From Strix aluco (Eukaryota > Chordata > Aves > Strigiformes > Strigidae), in assembly GCF_031877795.1 (NCBI RefSeq), contig NC_133933.1, forward strand, positions 71,056,503-71,120,502: a stretch of 64,000 bases of DNA. The letters are read 5' to 3'. This document shows positions 47,601 through 61,457 of the stretch, one piece after another. The translations under genes and the position numbers were made by a program. Below the pieces are notes generated by a model. That model did no database searches and was not told the origin of the DNA. It saw only the letters and a program-made list of their open reading frames with translations. How positions within the stretch are numbered: the first letter of the stretch is position 1; every line of letters begins with the position of its first letter.

Positions 47601-50600
47601 TGAATATGAACAGCAGCTAAACCAGGGATTAGATAGTGCAAGAGGGCTAACTGGTAGTTTGGGAGCTGGTCAGCAGTTAAACTGGATTGTTTGGGTAGGT
47701 AAGAAGACAGGAATGTAAAAGACATCAGGAAGACTGTGAATAAGAGTCAAACAAAACACTAAAACAACATTTTAAAGGTGCAATGCAAGGTTAAATGCAA
47801 GCTTTTAACACATTGGAAATGCTTTTGAAACATTAATTTAAACCCTTGGGCACAAGCATGATGATACACTATTATGGCGTGATGATAGACTACTTCTGCA
47901 GAACCCCAGCCTTACTCAGGGAACCCCATTATAAGAAATCTCCTCTGGGTTTCCACAAGGTTATAAATTGAAGATTACAAAACTCCTGCTTCATTGGCTC
48001 TGGCAGTCAGAAGGTGTGAAATTCATTAAGCAGTGGATTGCTAGAAGGAAAGCCACCTGCACGGAGATGCTGACAATTAGGTTCTTTCTTTGCCTCTGAC
48101 AGTTCTCATATGCTGCTAAAGAAGTAATTTTAATCTAACTTTTCCAGATGGTCACTAATTACACATTTCCAGAGAGCCACCCAGAGATCTGAGATCTAGT
48201 TTGAAATTGTGTTGGCTAGTCATAGCTGAATTCTGCTGGAACGATGCTTTAGACATAAGGACTTAAAAAGTCAGGTCCTTGGCACCTTGGACACTGAAAA
48301 TTATAAAACTTTAAGTTCTTGCTTTCCCATTCTATGGCAGTTAATGCTTCTCACCTCAAACTGTTCCTTGGGTCCAGATGTCCCTCCAAATAGAGAAACA
48401 TAATTTAATTTGGTTATTCCACATCTGATTTCAAGTTGAATACCTCAATAAACAACTCTCTTATTTATGCAAAACTACATGGATTTGTTTGTTTCAACTT
48501 GAACATTTAGTTCAATCCTACATGGCTTTTGGCACTTTTTTGGTTAGCTTATGATTCATCTCACACAAGGGGTCAACTAGGTTCTTGAATTAAGTACATA
48601 AGTAGAAAAAAAATAGTTCTGGAATGAGAAAACCATTGTAGCTTGCATTTACTGAATAAAAACCTATGTGGTTAAGCTTTGTAACTAAAATAGAACCTCC
48701 ACTTCTGAACAGAAACCAGAGAACAGTTCAGAGTTACAGTAAAATATCATGTAGACAAATTAATTTCAGTGGAACAATAGTCTGAAGTGTTGCATTCATT
48801 TTATTTTCAAACTCAGGAAACCCAGACTGTGATTCTTTCATACTCAAGCAGAGTTTATTAAATGACAGTTAATGTAGGAAGATGCAGAGCCAAAAACCTG
48901 GGCTAGGAAAGGAACATTTTTTGTAGTAGTGTGGGAGGATGAAGCTCAGAAGAGTGTTTTAAATCTTTTAGTGACTCAGGTATTACACACTCAGATGAGT
49001 GCCTAACAGCAGAACAGCTTGCTATGTAATTTCTCAGGCTAGAGGACTGAAAGCAAAGGGTTACATGAGGGAAAACATAAGTGTGCTTGGTTCAGCTGAA
49101 ATCAAACTCAGGACACTCCTAATCCTGGAGTGATGTTTACAGCTGGTCTTGTAATTAGAAAAAAAAACAAGTTCACTAATATCAGAACTGGATATAGCAC
49201 AGAAGAATTCAAATGTTTTTGCTGAGAGTATTAAATGGTGAGAACTTAAACTAGAACCTGTCATTTGCTAAGTATGTGCTTTTTTCTTTTATTTTTCCTC
49301 ATTTTGGACATATGCACTGTGGCACCTTGCATTAACAGGTCTAATATCACCTCGCCCTGAACCAAACATCCAAATAGCTTCATGGTAGAGGAAATATTCT
49401 CCCACATAACTGCAGACTGACTGCAGATGCACAGAAAGGCTCAGGCCTCCTAAATTCCACAGAGAAAGTCTATGAGAGAAACAAGCAAACTCCTGAGAGC
49501 CTGTTCTGTTTCCTAACACAACTTTTAACACAACAGAGACAATCCTGCAATCCTGTATTCTAAAAAGGTCACTCAAAAATAAGGAATGTTTTTTGCTATT
49601 TTAAATGTGTATGAGGATGTATGCACACTTTCTCAAAAAAAAATTTATTTTTTCATAGGGAAAGTTAACAATCCATTACAGAAAAATTACTTCAACCTTC
49701 TAGGCTGTGAGAGTGTTACTGCATTTGGATTACAGATCTAAAATACAGCAGGAGTTTTCTCTAAGCAATTTTCCTTTGAGCGAGACAATGTCTTGTATTG
49801 AAAACAAGTTAATGAGATTATAATCTGAGACATTAAATACTTTTTAAACATCCATTTAATTGTATTTTAAAAAGCACCTTGAAACCATAAAAGAGATAAT
49901 TTAATGTAAGAACTGGATTCCATTACCTTCTATGTGAAAGAAAAGCCTATGAAGGGGCTAAATTTTCAAGAGTAGTTCATTTTGCAAGAAAAAAGTCATA
50001 ACTGTATATTCAGGTCAATGGTCTAGCATTTTGGCCCAAAAATCTGAAAACATGTTTTTCGGCATTGCGATAAGGTGACCTTCCAAGTTTCAGAAGGTAT
50101 GATCTTTTGTTTTCACAGCCTGCAACCAGAAGGAGCTGTCAGATCCCGTAGTCTTACCTCCTATATAATACAAACTATTACCTTTCAGCCAGATCTGTTA
50201 CTGTATTACATTCAAAATTAAGCTGTTAAGTTAGATGAATAAGGTTTCAATGCCCAGAAGAGTAAGAGATTTGTTAGCTGCAGTCAAAAAACAGGACACA
50301 GAAGGTGACACTTGTCCCCAAGGTCACAGCAAGAACTGACAGCCCAATAGGTGATGTGATCTCAGAAGATGAACCACACTTCACACTACAGAGGAAGAAA
50401 AAGTCCTCTCAACTACTTGGCAAATCTAACATGGAGGTTATTCCTTTCCACATCCAGATCTGGTAATGAGTGAAAATCTGAATATATGAGGAGGATACAT
50501 TAAACAGGACTCTAAAAACAAAGATCCTCGGCACAGCCTTAAAGCATGAATTAATTCTGAGTGAGATCCCATATCCAGCTGTGGTTGATCTCTGGTACTT

Positions 50601-52183
50601 CAGAGGAGTATCAAAAAACTTGGGATAACTTGCTTACATGTTGCTAATTGTTCATGAGACAGAAAAATGTCATACTGATTCTTGCTGGTGAATAACTAAT
50701 GGCCCTTATGCATGAGATCCGATTGTAATGATTGCTTTACCGCACAGCTGTAATTTAACCAGCATGCTGAGGGCACTGCCTACAATATCCCTGAAGGCCT
50801 GTGAAGGATAGAGATAAACATCACTTTACTACACACAGACTTAGTAAAATCAGAGGGAATTGCACACCTATTCAGTCAGTCCAGTGGACCTACTACACTT
50901 TTTCTCAGGAACTTCATTAAAGCAAATCTTTTTAGAATGAATTTTGCTTGAGAGTCTGACGTGTCCTAAACACTCTGCATATTTTTAAATGGTGGTTAAT
51001 TTGCCAACCAGTAGAAATTAAATTAGAACTCCAATTTTATTTTTGATAGCATAGCACCAGTAAGATAAACTAGAGTGAAAAATAAATCCCAAGTCAGAAT
51101 TGCCAGCCTGTTTCTGTAAGAAAGTGACAGTACAACTACTGATCCTTTGCCTTTAAGAACTGTTAAATCTCAAACAAGATAATTCACAAAATAATGTGCG
51201 TGAAAACTCAGATTTCAAATAGGAACTGATCAAAGATGGATACCAACATCAGTTAATGGCACAGCAAAGACGTAATATTCATGTAGACATTTTTATATAT
51301 ATACATCTGCTGATGTAAGAAAGTAAAATACACCAAGCATGATAGCTTTTGTCTAACTCCTGCTTTTAAAAGAGATCTCTGTTTTTGACTGGTGTTGTCT
51401 CACAAATGCACAATAGAAAAGTATACTATCAGACATAAGGCTGATCTCAATTGTTTTTAATGTAGGATCATAAAATATTTTCTTGCATTATAATAGCAAC
51501 AGTAAAGTGGCATTGGTGTGAAACTGATAAAAACAAGATCTTGAGTAGATTAATGTGTTTTTGTAAGTTACCACAAATAGCACTTAAAAATGGAAATGTG
51601 CAGCATCTACTTAGAAAAGCCATCCATTATTCCAGTATTATGAGGAAAAGGAAAGGATAACATCATAAGAGGTCCTGACTCTAGCTGAGGCTCTTTGTGA
51701 ACTGATGGATGCAAAACTCTCAAAACTGGAAATTTGTGTCACATGAAGGATCGGGTGCTGTAAAATAGGAGCATTTACATGGGTCCTGTACAACCAGGTA
51801 CATATAAAAGGGGATTTTGATTTCTCAGGCCTCTTTTGTCTCTGTCGGTATGTGCCATTCACTACCTCTTAAAGACCGTGGAACATACCTGGTACCTAAA
51901 ATTGAACGATGGGCCTGAACTCTTGCATTTTCCTGTGTGATGTGAAGTTAAAAGGTATAGTATAACAGACTTGATTTAGACAAGCAAACAGAAACAAATA
52001 GGATATTTACTTACTGTAGGCGCTTTCAGTACCTAAGGTTAAAGAGCCATCTGTTTTTCTGGTATAATTCCACTGGTTTCAACGGAATCTGGGCAGGATA
52101 AATTTGATGCAATACGTTCACCTGGTCACCTAGCACACAGCAGAGACATTCCCTTTGTGTGGAGGTCTGCATACAATCAGTTT

Positions 52184-52195
52184 GCCATCTAGTGG
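52184..52195 (-). promoter_or_regulatory. CTCF-like core motif
   Basis: The minus strand reads CCACTAGATGGC, which satisfies every position of the CTCF core CCASYAGRKGGC. It sits in intergenic DNA about 18 kb upstream of the L3MBTL3 promoter island. Core matches occur by chance at some rate, so occupancy is inferred, not shown. Confidence 0.5.
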
Positions 52196-55100
52196 CAACT
52201 ATTTTGAACACAGACAGTAATTTAAAACAGTAGCTGTTATTTTAAATACCAGGGTATATTAAATCACCTGCATGAAAACATACATCATCAGGTAAAAAAT
52301 ATTTTAAAGCCTTGAAGGGTAACTGCATGTATACCCAGTATTGTACATCCAGGCAGGAAAAATTTCCTGACTCAAGCTGACTATCTAACACAAAAATATT
52401 TCCAATTGCACTAATACTTTCTGTACGGTGTGGCTGGATATATATCACTTGTAGAATTTTACATGAAAGAAGATGGAACAAAATACTGATGATTAGACAC
52501 CTGCTAATTCACACATCTCCTCTCCTTGCCAGGCTCTCTAGGATTGAAAAAAATGCTAGTAATGAAAATTTTTACATAGACAAACTGTGGCCCTACCTGA
52601 GTAGTCTCAATGATTGGAAAGGCAGCTGCTCATGTGGGAAAAGCAAAAACATGGCCAAGTCAGATTGTTTGTATTAAGGTTATGAGTTACTAATAGAAAG
52701 ACTAGTCACAGTGACCACATGCCATATCTCCTAACCCAAAGCAGCTACCAGAATCTGCTCAGGAAATGCAAAAAAGATGTACTTTTTGGTGGTGGATGGC
52801 CTGGTAGCACTTATGCACTTACTTAAGTGGGTTTATTTTCCCTAATTTTAATGCTAATTTGACTATTCTTAAGAGTTACTGGATTTTTATCTGCTTGTAG
52901 TACTTAAATGATCTTTGTTACTATACTGTTCCTTGCTTTACTATTATTACAATATGTATCATGACACAGGAAATGTATCTGACATAGGGAGATGTTGTTA
53001 TCTTATTATACAGACAAATGTCTCATTGCTTCAGACGTGAAGTGGCAAAGACTTCTGCCCTTCCTTCTACACAAGGAATTCCATAGATTTCATAAGAACC
53101 TTAAAAAAACATTAAACCCAGTGTCAGAATACAGTGTCCCTGGATCTGATTTTAAAATAGTAAAAAGATATGAGTCCTGCATATCTGAATTCTACTGGGA
53201 GCCTATTCTGTAATGATGGAGATGAAATATTTGAGAGCCAACAGATGTCAGTCAGTCTAGAAGACTTGCCAAATAGCTAGCACTAGCTAACCTTGGTGAA
53301 TGACAGGAACCAAAGGGTGACAAAAGGTCAGAGATGAACACAGGTCCTCCAATTTTAGAGTATCCTGAATTGACAGGGGAATCAACCAAACACTGAAAAC
53401 TCAAGCAATGTGATGTGAGAAATTTGATTTAGAGAAGATTTAGGCTGCTGAAATTCATATTAGGATGTCATTAGCTGTTATCCTGCAGAAAACCATTTAA
53501 TAATGAATTCTAAAGAGCTGTTGAAATACATTTTGGACATGTCATAGATACAATTTTTTTGTTTGTTTTCTGACAAATATCATCTGGATCTAATGTCAGA
53601 GGAGCAGTAAAATTGAGTAAAAATTCTTTAGATGAGAGAATTTATCAGGTTTCTGAGCTTAATGATATATCTGCTTACACTGTAGTAGTCAAAAATATAA
53701 TATACATAGATGTTTCATCGAATTACTGAATGCATCTGTATTCAACCTCCTATTCAGTGATCACAGACAAATGCTCAATTCATTGAAAATATACTTTAGC
53801 CCAAATTGCCAACCTAGTTGTGATAAAGTGACTTGCATTCTGTTCTGGGCCATGAATCATGGTCACAAGAGTTAATTAAAGTTCTAATGGCAGGGTCAAC
53901 AAGGTCAAGTGAATGAGTTTGTCTATATGTAATTAGGGCAGAATGGAAGATAATGAAGTTCAACAGGTGCAACTGAGAGCAGAAGCTGTCTGTTGCACTA
54001 AAGTGTTTGACTTAAAGATTCAAAATTGCTTTTGGTATGAAAAGTTGGGAAAAATACCTTTTTACTCGTCAATGGAAGAAATTTTTCTCTAGAAATGACA
54101 GGTCTGAAAATAGACAACGTCCTAGCGCCGTCTTTACTCTCATTTTCAAACCTGCTGAGCTCAAGAATATGAATAATATGATTGTTTCACAGCACACATT
54201 TTTATTTTCTAGGCAAAAGCAGTATATCTATGACTGCAGAAAAATAAAGATAAACGAGAAAAATTTGTAGATGGAAATTCACTCTGGATGTGATTTATTC
54301 TACTTCAGATCAGTTTTAGAATTTCTGTATTTTTTCACATTAAAATGATGAGTTCAAACTAAAGATGGCAAATAACAAAACCACGAATTTGTGGCACTTT
54401 TCAATCTAATAAAAAAATACATTATCCTGAGTCCTTTATACAGACATCTCTTGCTCACAAGCTTGCTGTTTTTAAAACAATCACTTTCTTCAAATACTGA
54501 TAAACAGCAAAAGCAAAAGCATACTCCATGAACAGGACAAAATGCATGCAGAATAAGTTACTGCATAATCCCAAGAACCCAGTGTAAAGGCACCGAGACA
54601 GGCTTCTTTAAACTCCCTCTTTGGACAGCAAAGGGAAACGTGTGAATGTGTAAGTGTCCCAATAATCCTTCCTGTATATTAACACATTTATGATAGCTAT
54701 TGGCAGTGCAAATTTCTTTCTACTACCTTGTCAGTGCTCAAATCAGCCCTTCAATCAGAAGGTACACTTCTGCAAATGAAAAAGGACTCAGTTTCCATGC
54801 CCAATCAATCCTGGTAGCTCTCCTCAGAGTGCCAGAAAGAGATGGTTAATTAGTGCCATGTATTACTGTGCTGGGGGACACCTGCCTGCAATGAACAAAA
54901 ATGAGACAGTCAGGTCATTTCATGGAGACTCTACAGTTACATCTACCTAGTAAATTAAAATAGTGACTGGGAACATTCTTGGGCACAGAAATGGGTTTGC
55001 ACATTAAATTAAATAACGATGCAAAAGGTTCTTGCCCATGCTGGTGAGCACAACTGGGGAGGCTGGCACAGGCCTGGGTCACATTACTGGGCAACTTGTG

Positions 55101-55421
55101 GAGAGCCACCCTGTCTGGTAGAGTACACACTGGTCATGTCACACCACGTGGCCCAGGAACCCTCCCAGGACTTTTATGGTACTAGTATATACATAGTATA
55201 TTGTTACTTGTTAAGCTTTCACATAACATATAAAATTTATAGTTGACTCAATTATAAAATAGATAATCCCATAAAATGTTCAACCATTCCAAAATCACTC
55301 ATTATACCCTGTCAGCTAGATTTTGGCATTTTCAAAAGGTGGAAAACCAGGCTTGGTAGTTGTTAGGTTATGTGGTTAACAGTCCATCTGCACACTCAAG
55401 AAAGAGCACAAAGAGATAATG
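52196..55421. other. Intergenic stretch, nothing recognised
   Basis: AT-rich sequence with scattered frames under 80 codons. No repeat or gene was identified. Confidence 0.6.
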
Positions 55422-56240
55422 TTGTAGGGGCAGCCCAAATAATACCACGATGGGCTGCTCTCTGGCTCATCAAGGAGAGCCATTGGTCCATCTCCACAAG
55501 CCCAGAGTAGCTAGCACAGGCACACAGTGGCAAGTGGGAACCCGAATTACAGCGTCCTGAGGAGCAAACACCTTGTCTGGTCTCCTTCCAGGTTTTTACC
55601 AGGAAAGTCTCAGCCCTGTTGCCCAGGTGTGAAACCCATCAATATGAGCCACTGGGAGCAGGTCTCTGGATCACCTTTCAGGCTAAGGGGTTTACTGCCT
55701 AGAGGGGTGGGACATGTTATAGGCTGTGGGGGAAAAAAATTTTTGGGATCACCCAGGACTTATTATGGAATGTTTAGGGAGGAACCAAAGGCTGGAAAAG
55801 GAGGGATTTAGGTGATTTGAGGAGGAACAAGTGTGGAAAGGCATGTTTGTGTGTGAGAGAGAGTCTTGACCATCAACTGGAGTGGGGCTGCAGCCTCAGG
55901 GGCTGATCTATGTCCAGGTCCCAGCAACTGGGGAGACTGGGACCCAGGGGCCAGTTACTGGGCAGACTGAGTGAACCCAGCTACTGGTGGGACCTACCTT
56001 GTACCTGTGTATAAATACATCTTTTCACTAGTGGGTCTCCAACCTACTCAGCCAGAGAAGGGAGCAGGATGAGACCATTGGTACTGTGTTTGTGTGAGTA
56101 CTCTGTGTGCCTGTCTGTGACCTGTGTGGTGCATATGTATATAGATGTATATATGTGATGTATATGTATGCTCTGTGTGCACGTGTGCTTACTGGGAATT
56201 CATCCTTACTACTCTTTGGACCTGGGAGCATGGAGCTGCA
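55422..56240 (+). mobile_element. LTR-like element, possible solo LTR of an endogenous retrovirus
   Basis: A block of about 800 bp that is compositionally unlike its AT-rich flanks. It opens with TGTAGGGGCAGCCC, contains a promoter-like GTGTATAAATAC at about 56,009, and carries 27- to 30-bp imperfect tandem repeats (CCAGCAACTGGGGAGACTGG at 55,921, CCAGTTACTGGGCAGACTGA at 55,951, CCAGCTACTGG at 55,977). These features are common in avian LTRs. No gag, pol or env coding sequence was seen beside it, so if retroviral it is a solo LTR. I could not establish target-site duplications or the 3' terminus, so the right edge and the classification are uncertain. Confidence 0.4.
55921..55995 (+). repeat. 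Imperfect tandem repeat, unit 27-30 bp, three copies
   Basis: Three diverged copies begin CCAG-ACTGG at 55,921, 55,951 and 55,977 inside the LTR-like block; such arrays in LTRs often correspond to U3 enhancer repeats. Confidence 0.75.
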
Positions 56241-59200
56241 GCAGCATTGCCTTGCCTCTCTCAGACTGCTTGATCCAGGACAATATATTTTCCTCTAACA
56301 GTAGCAGCAATTTTGCAGCCCACTCCTCAGTTTTTGTGGGTCTAGTCCTAAAGAGATTTTTTCATTGCTTCACTGTACTCATCAGAAATTCCCACTAACA
56401 CTAGTGGAGATGCCAGAGTATCTTCAAAATGTAGGCTTGTGTTAATCAGCACATTAAGCTTCTCAGCAGAAAGGCCTAATATTGATTTTTTTTTTTAAAT
56501 GCAGACAATTAAACTTGATTCTTAGACATACAGTGGGGCCAGGGTGGAAAGTTTACATTGCTGCAATTGTGTTATAGCTTCTCTCTGGATAAACAGAAGA
56601 CTTCATTTTAAGTTCTATAAATCCCACACCATTCACAAACAATAAAATTAATTTCTAGTTTGAATAAATAAAGCCTACTAAATTGGCTTCTTTGCCAATA
56701 CTTTCAAGCTTTATATTGAACTTGTTCGCAAAGCTGACAGTGTCAGTTAACAAAAGATGTTATTTACTATTTTTGCTATTAATTAAGCCAACTCCTCAGA
56801 TACAACTAGCTCATTGGAGTTAATTATCTCTAAAAGAATCTAGTTCATTTACAATTTGCAAATCAGAAAGAATTATACCAATTTTTTGAGTTTAATTCTT
56901 TTAGTACTATGAATATTTTAGAGTTCATGAGCTTTTACACTGAAATTCCAGGAGACAACTTTTCAGGAGCTGAAAGTCCCTAAAATTCACCTCTTATTTA
57001 ATCAATTATATTGAAAGTTCCTTTACATGATATTATCAGGAATGAGGGCATTGTTAAAGCAATCCAACAAATTTTGGTACTAAAATAGACTGATACATTC
57101 AAAGCACATTCCTGCTTCCACTTCTCAGATTTCCTATCCCTCAAAATTTATTCATCTGCAACCAAGGTTAAAGAAAGAAAGAATCTAATTGCTTTAATCC
57201 TCATGGAGGTAAAGCCTAGACCTCACACAGTTCTAGCTCCTTCCATATGGGAGCCAAGCTGTCATATTAAGGCTGTATAATGCATATACGATCAACACCA
57301 AACTGTATGGGCTGTCTTTCACAGGATACAATTAAGCTATAATTGTTAAAGTTGTAACACATTGTAAGTCAACAAATTTTAGAGCTTTTTTATTTTAAAA
57401 ATGCGTTTTCATCAAGTTCCCTTTGCTACATTGACAGTCTTCCAGTCACTGCAGTAAAAGAACAAAAATAGTGGCAACTATTTATTTTTCCAAGCTCTTC
57501 TATCCTCATACACAGTGTAAGTGTAGTTCCTCCCTATCAGCAGATGGAGACAGAGTACACATGTTTTGATGTCATCATCCTTCAGTGAATTAAGAATTTC
57601 TCACCACATAACCTAGACAGCATCCAGTTGGCTGATCTTTGTATTTTCTTAAAGATTCCAGGATAATGAATCAATATACTGTGGGGTTTAGTAATTTCCC
57701 TGATTTTAAGACTTTTTTCAGGTTTTGGAATTACCTAAGAAATGTGATTCTGGGTCTTCTAGCTCTACTTATTAAGGCACAGCGCTACAGAGCAAACAAT
57801 CAGCATAACAGCAACACAAATCACCTGTTAACTTCCATGAGAAATATTCATATAATATTGCTCTATGATATACTTCTTCAAATTGTTGTTAATTATTTTT
57901 GCAATGCTATTCGACAGCATCATAAATTGTGAGCTTAAATGAGAACATTCTAAAAAAAACCCATAATTAATAAGCTTAGGCAGCAAACTTAGCAGGAAGC
58001 TTTTATAAAAATTTTCTCACAGTTCGTTACTAAAAAGCGACTTTTTGTTTTGGCCCAGGTAGGAAATACGAAGTAGGTATTGCCTGGGTAGTACTAAGTG
58101 CCATTATCAGTTTCTTAAAAAAGATTCTGCTCTGTAGAAGTGCCCTTAATTTCACTGTCGAAAGTGTCTTTAATTACTCTCCATTCTGCAACTGTCTGCA
58201 CTTATGCTTTTGTCACTGTCTCTTAAATCTTGTCCATTACATATCACTAAAAAGAAAGTACATGAGTACAGCCAAATGCCACATAACAGTATTTATTAAA
58301 TATTCTCAGACACATGAGGGTAAGGTATCAATATCCTACCAAAGTAACTGTTACCTGGGTGTTTCTGTAAGGCAAACCAGCACAAATTCCAGGGGTTCAA
58401 AAGTAATAGAGTGCTATTTTTCCTCATAGTCTTAATAAAAATCTTTAGTGTAATGCTTCAGAAAACAGTCTGTATTTAAAAGTAGGGCTTGTTGAAACCC
58501 AAATAGAGCATTCATCAAAACTTGTCTTCTGTCTCCCTCTGCTGAATAGGAGTTGTCATATTTCCTATAGCTGACCAAGTGAGAAAGAACTTGAAGAAAA
58601 TAAGAAACGCAAAACCTGATTATTCCATTATCTTGGCATTTTGCTAACAGCAACACAACATCTCTGCCATTAATATTCACTATTGAGTGATTTAGTCAGT
58701 ATTTTGGGTCACACACAGTTTCTGCCACTCCCAATTTTGATTTGTTCCTGTTCACTGGGTTACCGCAATTCTAGTTCTTTCAATCTTGAAGCAAGAATGC
58801 AACAGAAATATTATCCTTTCTCTTAGAGTATTTACAGTTTTCAACTGTGCAATAGGAATGGGAGGAATCTCTTAGTCTCCCCAACAAATCCATGCCTACA
58901 GCTTCCATTACATTTCAGTCAGACTCAGTGACTTTGGTTCTATCTTCAATCTTTGTCTGGTTAAATTGACTCTTTCTGAAGAAGTAAGTCAGTGAATATA
59001 AACTCTTGCTATGTTTAATAATGGTCTTAGATTAATGCAATCCATTACTCTTTCAATTATCTTGCTACTTAGAGTTACTGAAAAAGTAGTGCAAATTAAT
59101 TTTAGGTCATGGCTGTTTTCAGCTGATACTTTGGGGTAGATAGGATGCTTTTTGAAACCTTTTGTTCCTTTTCAAGTATATTTAATTACTAAAGCCAATA

Positions 59201-61198
59201 TTTCTTCATTACTTGTGACTATTGCAACTTTTTAAGCAAATTAATTTAGTTTTTTTATTTTGTTTCAGTCTATTCCTTAGACATCACTTCAGTCCTCAAA
59301 ATAGAACTTAACTGATGCACAGATTTTTGTGCTAGCATTTTGCACGGGAAGGAATTTCATACAATACTACCAGTAATTTCCCTGGCAGTATTCACAATCT
59401 GGAGCTATCAAATAGATGAGTGAAAGCTCTTGTTTGCTGAGTGCAGACTATATTTTTAAGCAGATAACATTTATTTTGTATGATTAAAAAGGCATAAAAA
59501 CCCTAATGAAACTTGCACATATTATGTTAGTACTAGCAAAAAAGAAAAAAAGTTGATTCTTCATTCGGTTTCAGAAGTGTTCCCTTTTATGATCTCCTTT
59601 TTCCCAATAACACAGCATACTGAATCATAATGCATCTGTAAAAAGTCAAATCCAAATCCATTAAGGAACTGCTCAGTAGAAGTTGGATCTGCTCTAAAGC
59701 ACACTAAATTTCATTCTGCTGAAGGAACAAAATATGGTTCAGGAAAAGGAGAAGAGTCATAACATAAGTCTAGCATTTCTTAACCTAATTATACCTAATT
59801 TAATGTGAATTATACTTGATGTAGTAGAGTGATAGTCAGAAGAAAAATGTTCCCAAAGAACTTTGTGAAGAATGTACCACTCCACATCTGTATTTAATAG
59901 AATTAATGTTAGAAATTCTAGAACTAATTAAAAGTAGAAAGGTATAATAACCCCAAGGAACTGTGATCAAATGAATGCTGAAAAAAGCAAATAGAAGGTA
60001 GAAAATAATATTAATAATGTTGTCTCTAAATAGACAAGTTATACCTATAATGGTATGCTTTGGCTGACTGTAGCTATGGAAGCACGAACTTTAAAATGAG
60101 CCAGTAGGATTTTCTCTCTGCTCTTCAGCGGCTTACAGTTAGCTCGCAGATGGCTTCTGTCTCAATTCCTTTTAATCCAATCAACTCACCTCACTCTGTC
60201 CTATATTGACCCATGAGAATGTTTTTTTGGGTGAAAAACAGCTGCTTCTTCCTGCTGATGTTGGCATATGGAATATAGCAACAGCACTTCCTTTCACTCA
60301 TCATGTGTCCATGGCTCTCAAGGTCAAAACTGCTGAAACCAAGGTAAAGGAAATTGAGATTGTATAGTGTTGTATGTCACCGGATAGTATTTAGAGAATT
60401 AGACAGCTACTGCAGGGCTTGAAAAAGCAGTTGCTTTCATTCTTACAGTAAGAGTGTTCTTCAATGTTCTCTTACTAAAAAGCTAAATGAAAAGGACACC
60501 TTGTACTATACTGCTGATAGTAAGTACTGCAAAGTACATCTTATAAAAAGGATTTCAAAATATGTGATGTAGTTCCATTTATGAGATATACTTCTTGGAA
60601 ATGTCTAATAAAATCCTACATTTAATGACACCAGTGTATTCCTAAAATCCTTTAAGTTGTTTTAACATATAATAAATGACTCTGTGTTTTTTAACTTGTG
60701 GTTTTCGCTTTGAAATATTTGAGGGGTTAGAAAGGGAAAAAATAGTTTGAAAATAAAATGTATTCTGAGATTTAAAAAATATATAAGTTTAAATTTCAGT
60801 GGAAAGTCCAAATAAAAAATGAAGCAGAAAATGATAAAACTGAAAAATTTTCAAAGGGTTTTCATTTTCATGTTATTCTTTTAAGAATATATTCTTAGCA
60901 CTGAGCTGCATTTATTTCCTTAGCTTACTCAACTGAGCAAAGCATGCTATACCTAATACATCACTACATCCCTAAGACAGAAACTAAGAATATTCCGGGT
61001 ACAAAGAGAAAAATCCGGGGCCTTTGACACCAAGGAAAGTTTGTCACTGACTTCAAGAGAGGCTAGGAATTCACCTACTGTAATTAGAGGTCAACAGGTC
61101 ATCGGCTCACAGTTGTCCTTCAGCTCTGTGATTTTCACTTCATTCCTGTCTCACCACTTTTATTACAGCACGGATCTACATATAGAGCAGATACGGCT
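56241..61198. other. Intergenic stretch, AT-rich
   Basis: About 5 kb without a recognised gene or repeat. Two partial CTCF-like motifs (AGCAGATGGAG near 57,540 and, on the minus strand, AGCAGAGGGAG near 58,535) each miss the consensus at the outer positions. The 97-codon frame at 57,639-57,932 has no family resemblance. Confidence 0.6.
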
Positions 61199-61275
61199 TC
61201 AAGGAGGCAGCAGATAAAGGACAGTTACAGGAAACGTGCGTCTGCTCAGAGTAATGGAATGAAAATTATTCTCAC

Positions 61276-61457
61276 CAATAATGTGCCAAAGATTAAACTT
61301 CCAATGCTTAGTGATACTTTCAGGGGGGTAGTTGGTAGCATGGCTGCCTAACTTGCACAGGGCATTGTAGTCAATTAACATTACAGTGACCATGGGGTAC
61401 ACTGTGGAAAAGAATGGATCAAATGGGTTATTTGGCCCATTTTCATTTAGAGTAGGA
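61276..61457 (-). other. Exon-like segment within a 135-codon frame, identity unknown
   Basis: On the minus strand an open frame runs from 61,606 to 61,199. Inside it a pyrimidine-rich acceptor (CCACTGTCTTTAG, AG at 61,459-61,458) and a donor TTG|GTGAGAA (GT at 61,275-61,274) enclose 182 nt. These would encode about 60 residues including NENGPNNPFDPFFSTVYPMV and LIDYNALCKLGSHATNYPPE. I do not recognise the peptide. It could be an exon of an unannotated gene, a fragment of a decayed element, or chance. It lies on the same strand as L3MBTL3 but far 5' of its promoter, and nothing nearby joins to it clearly. Confidence 0.25.

Larger units (their letters stand above)
39656..52183. other. Intergenic stretch, AT-rich
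   Basis: About 12.5 kb with no recognised gene. A 19-T run lies at 43,650-43,668 and an 8-bp-arm inverted repeat at 44,679-44,698. Short CT/TA microsatellite sequence lies near 42,497-42,530. All open frames are below 90 codons and lack family motifs. The stretches 45,850-46,190 and 47,330-47,760 have denser open frames, but I could not identify them. Confidence 0.6.

Noticed and set aside
57639-57932. A 97-codon plus-strand frame as a possible TMEM244 exon
   Set aside because: The peptide does not match the membrane-protein sequence I remember for TMEM244 and there are no supporting splice sites; probably a chance AT-rich frame.
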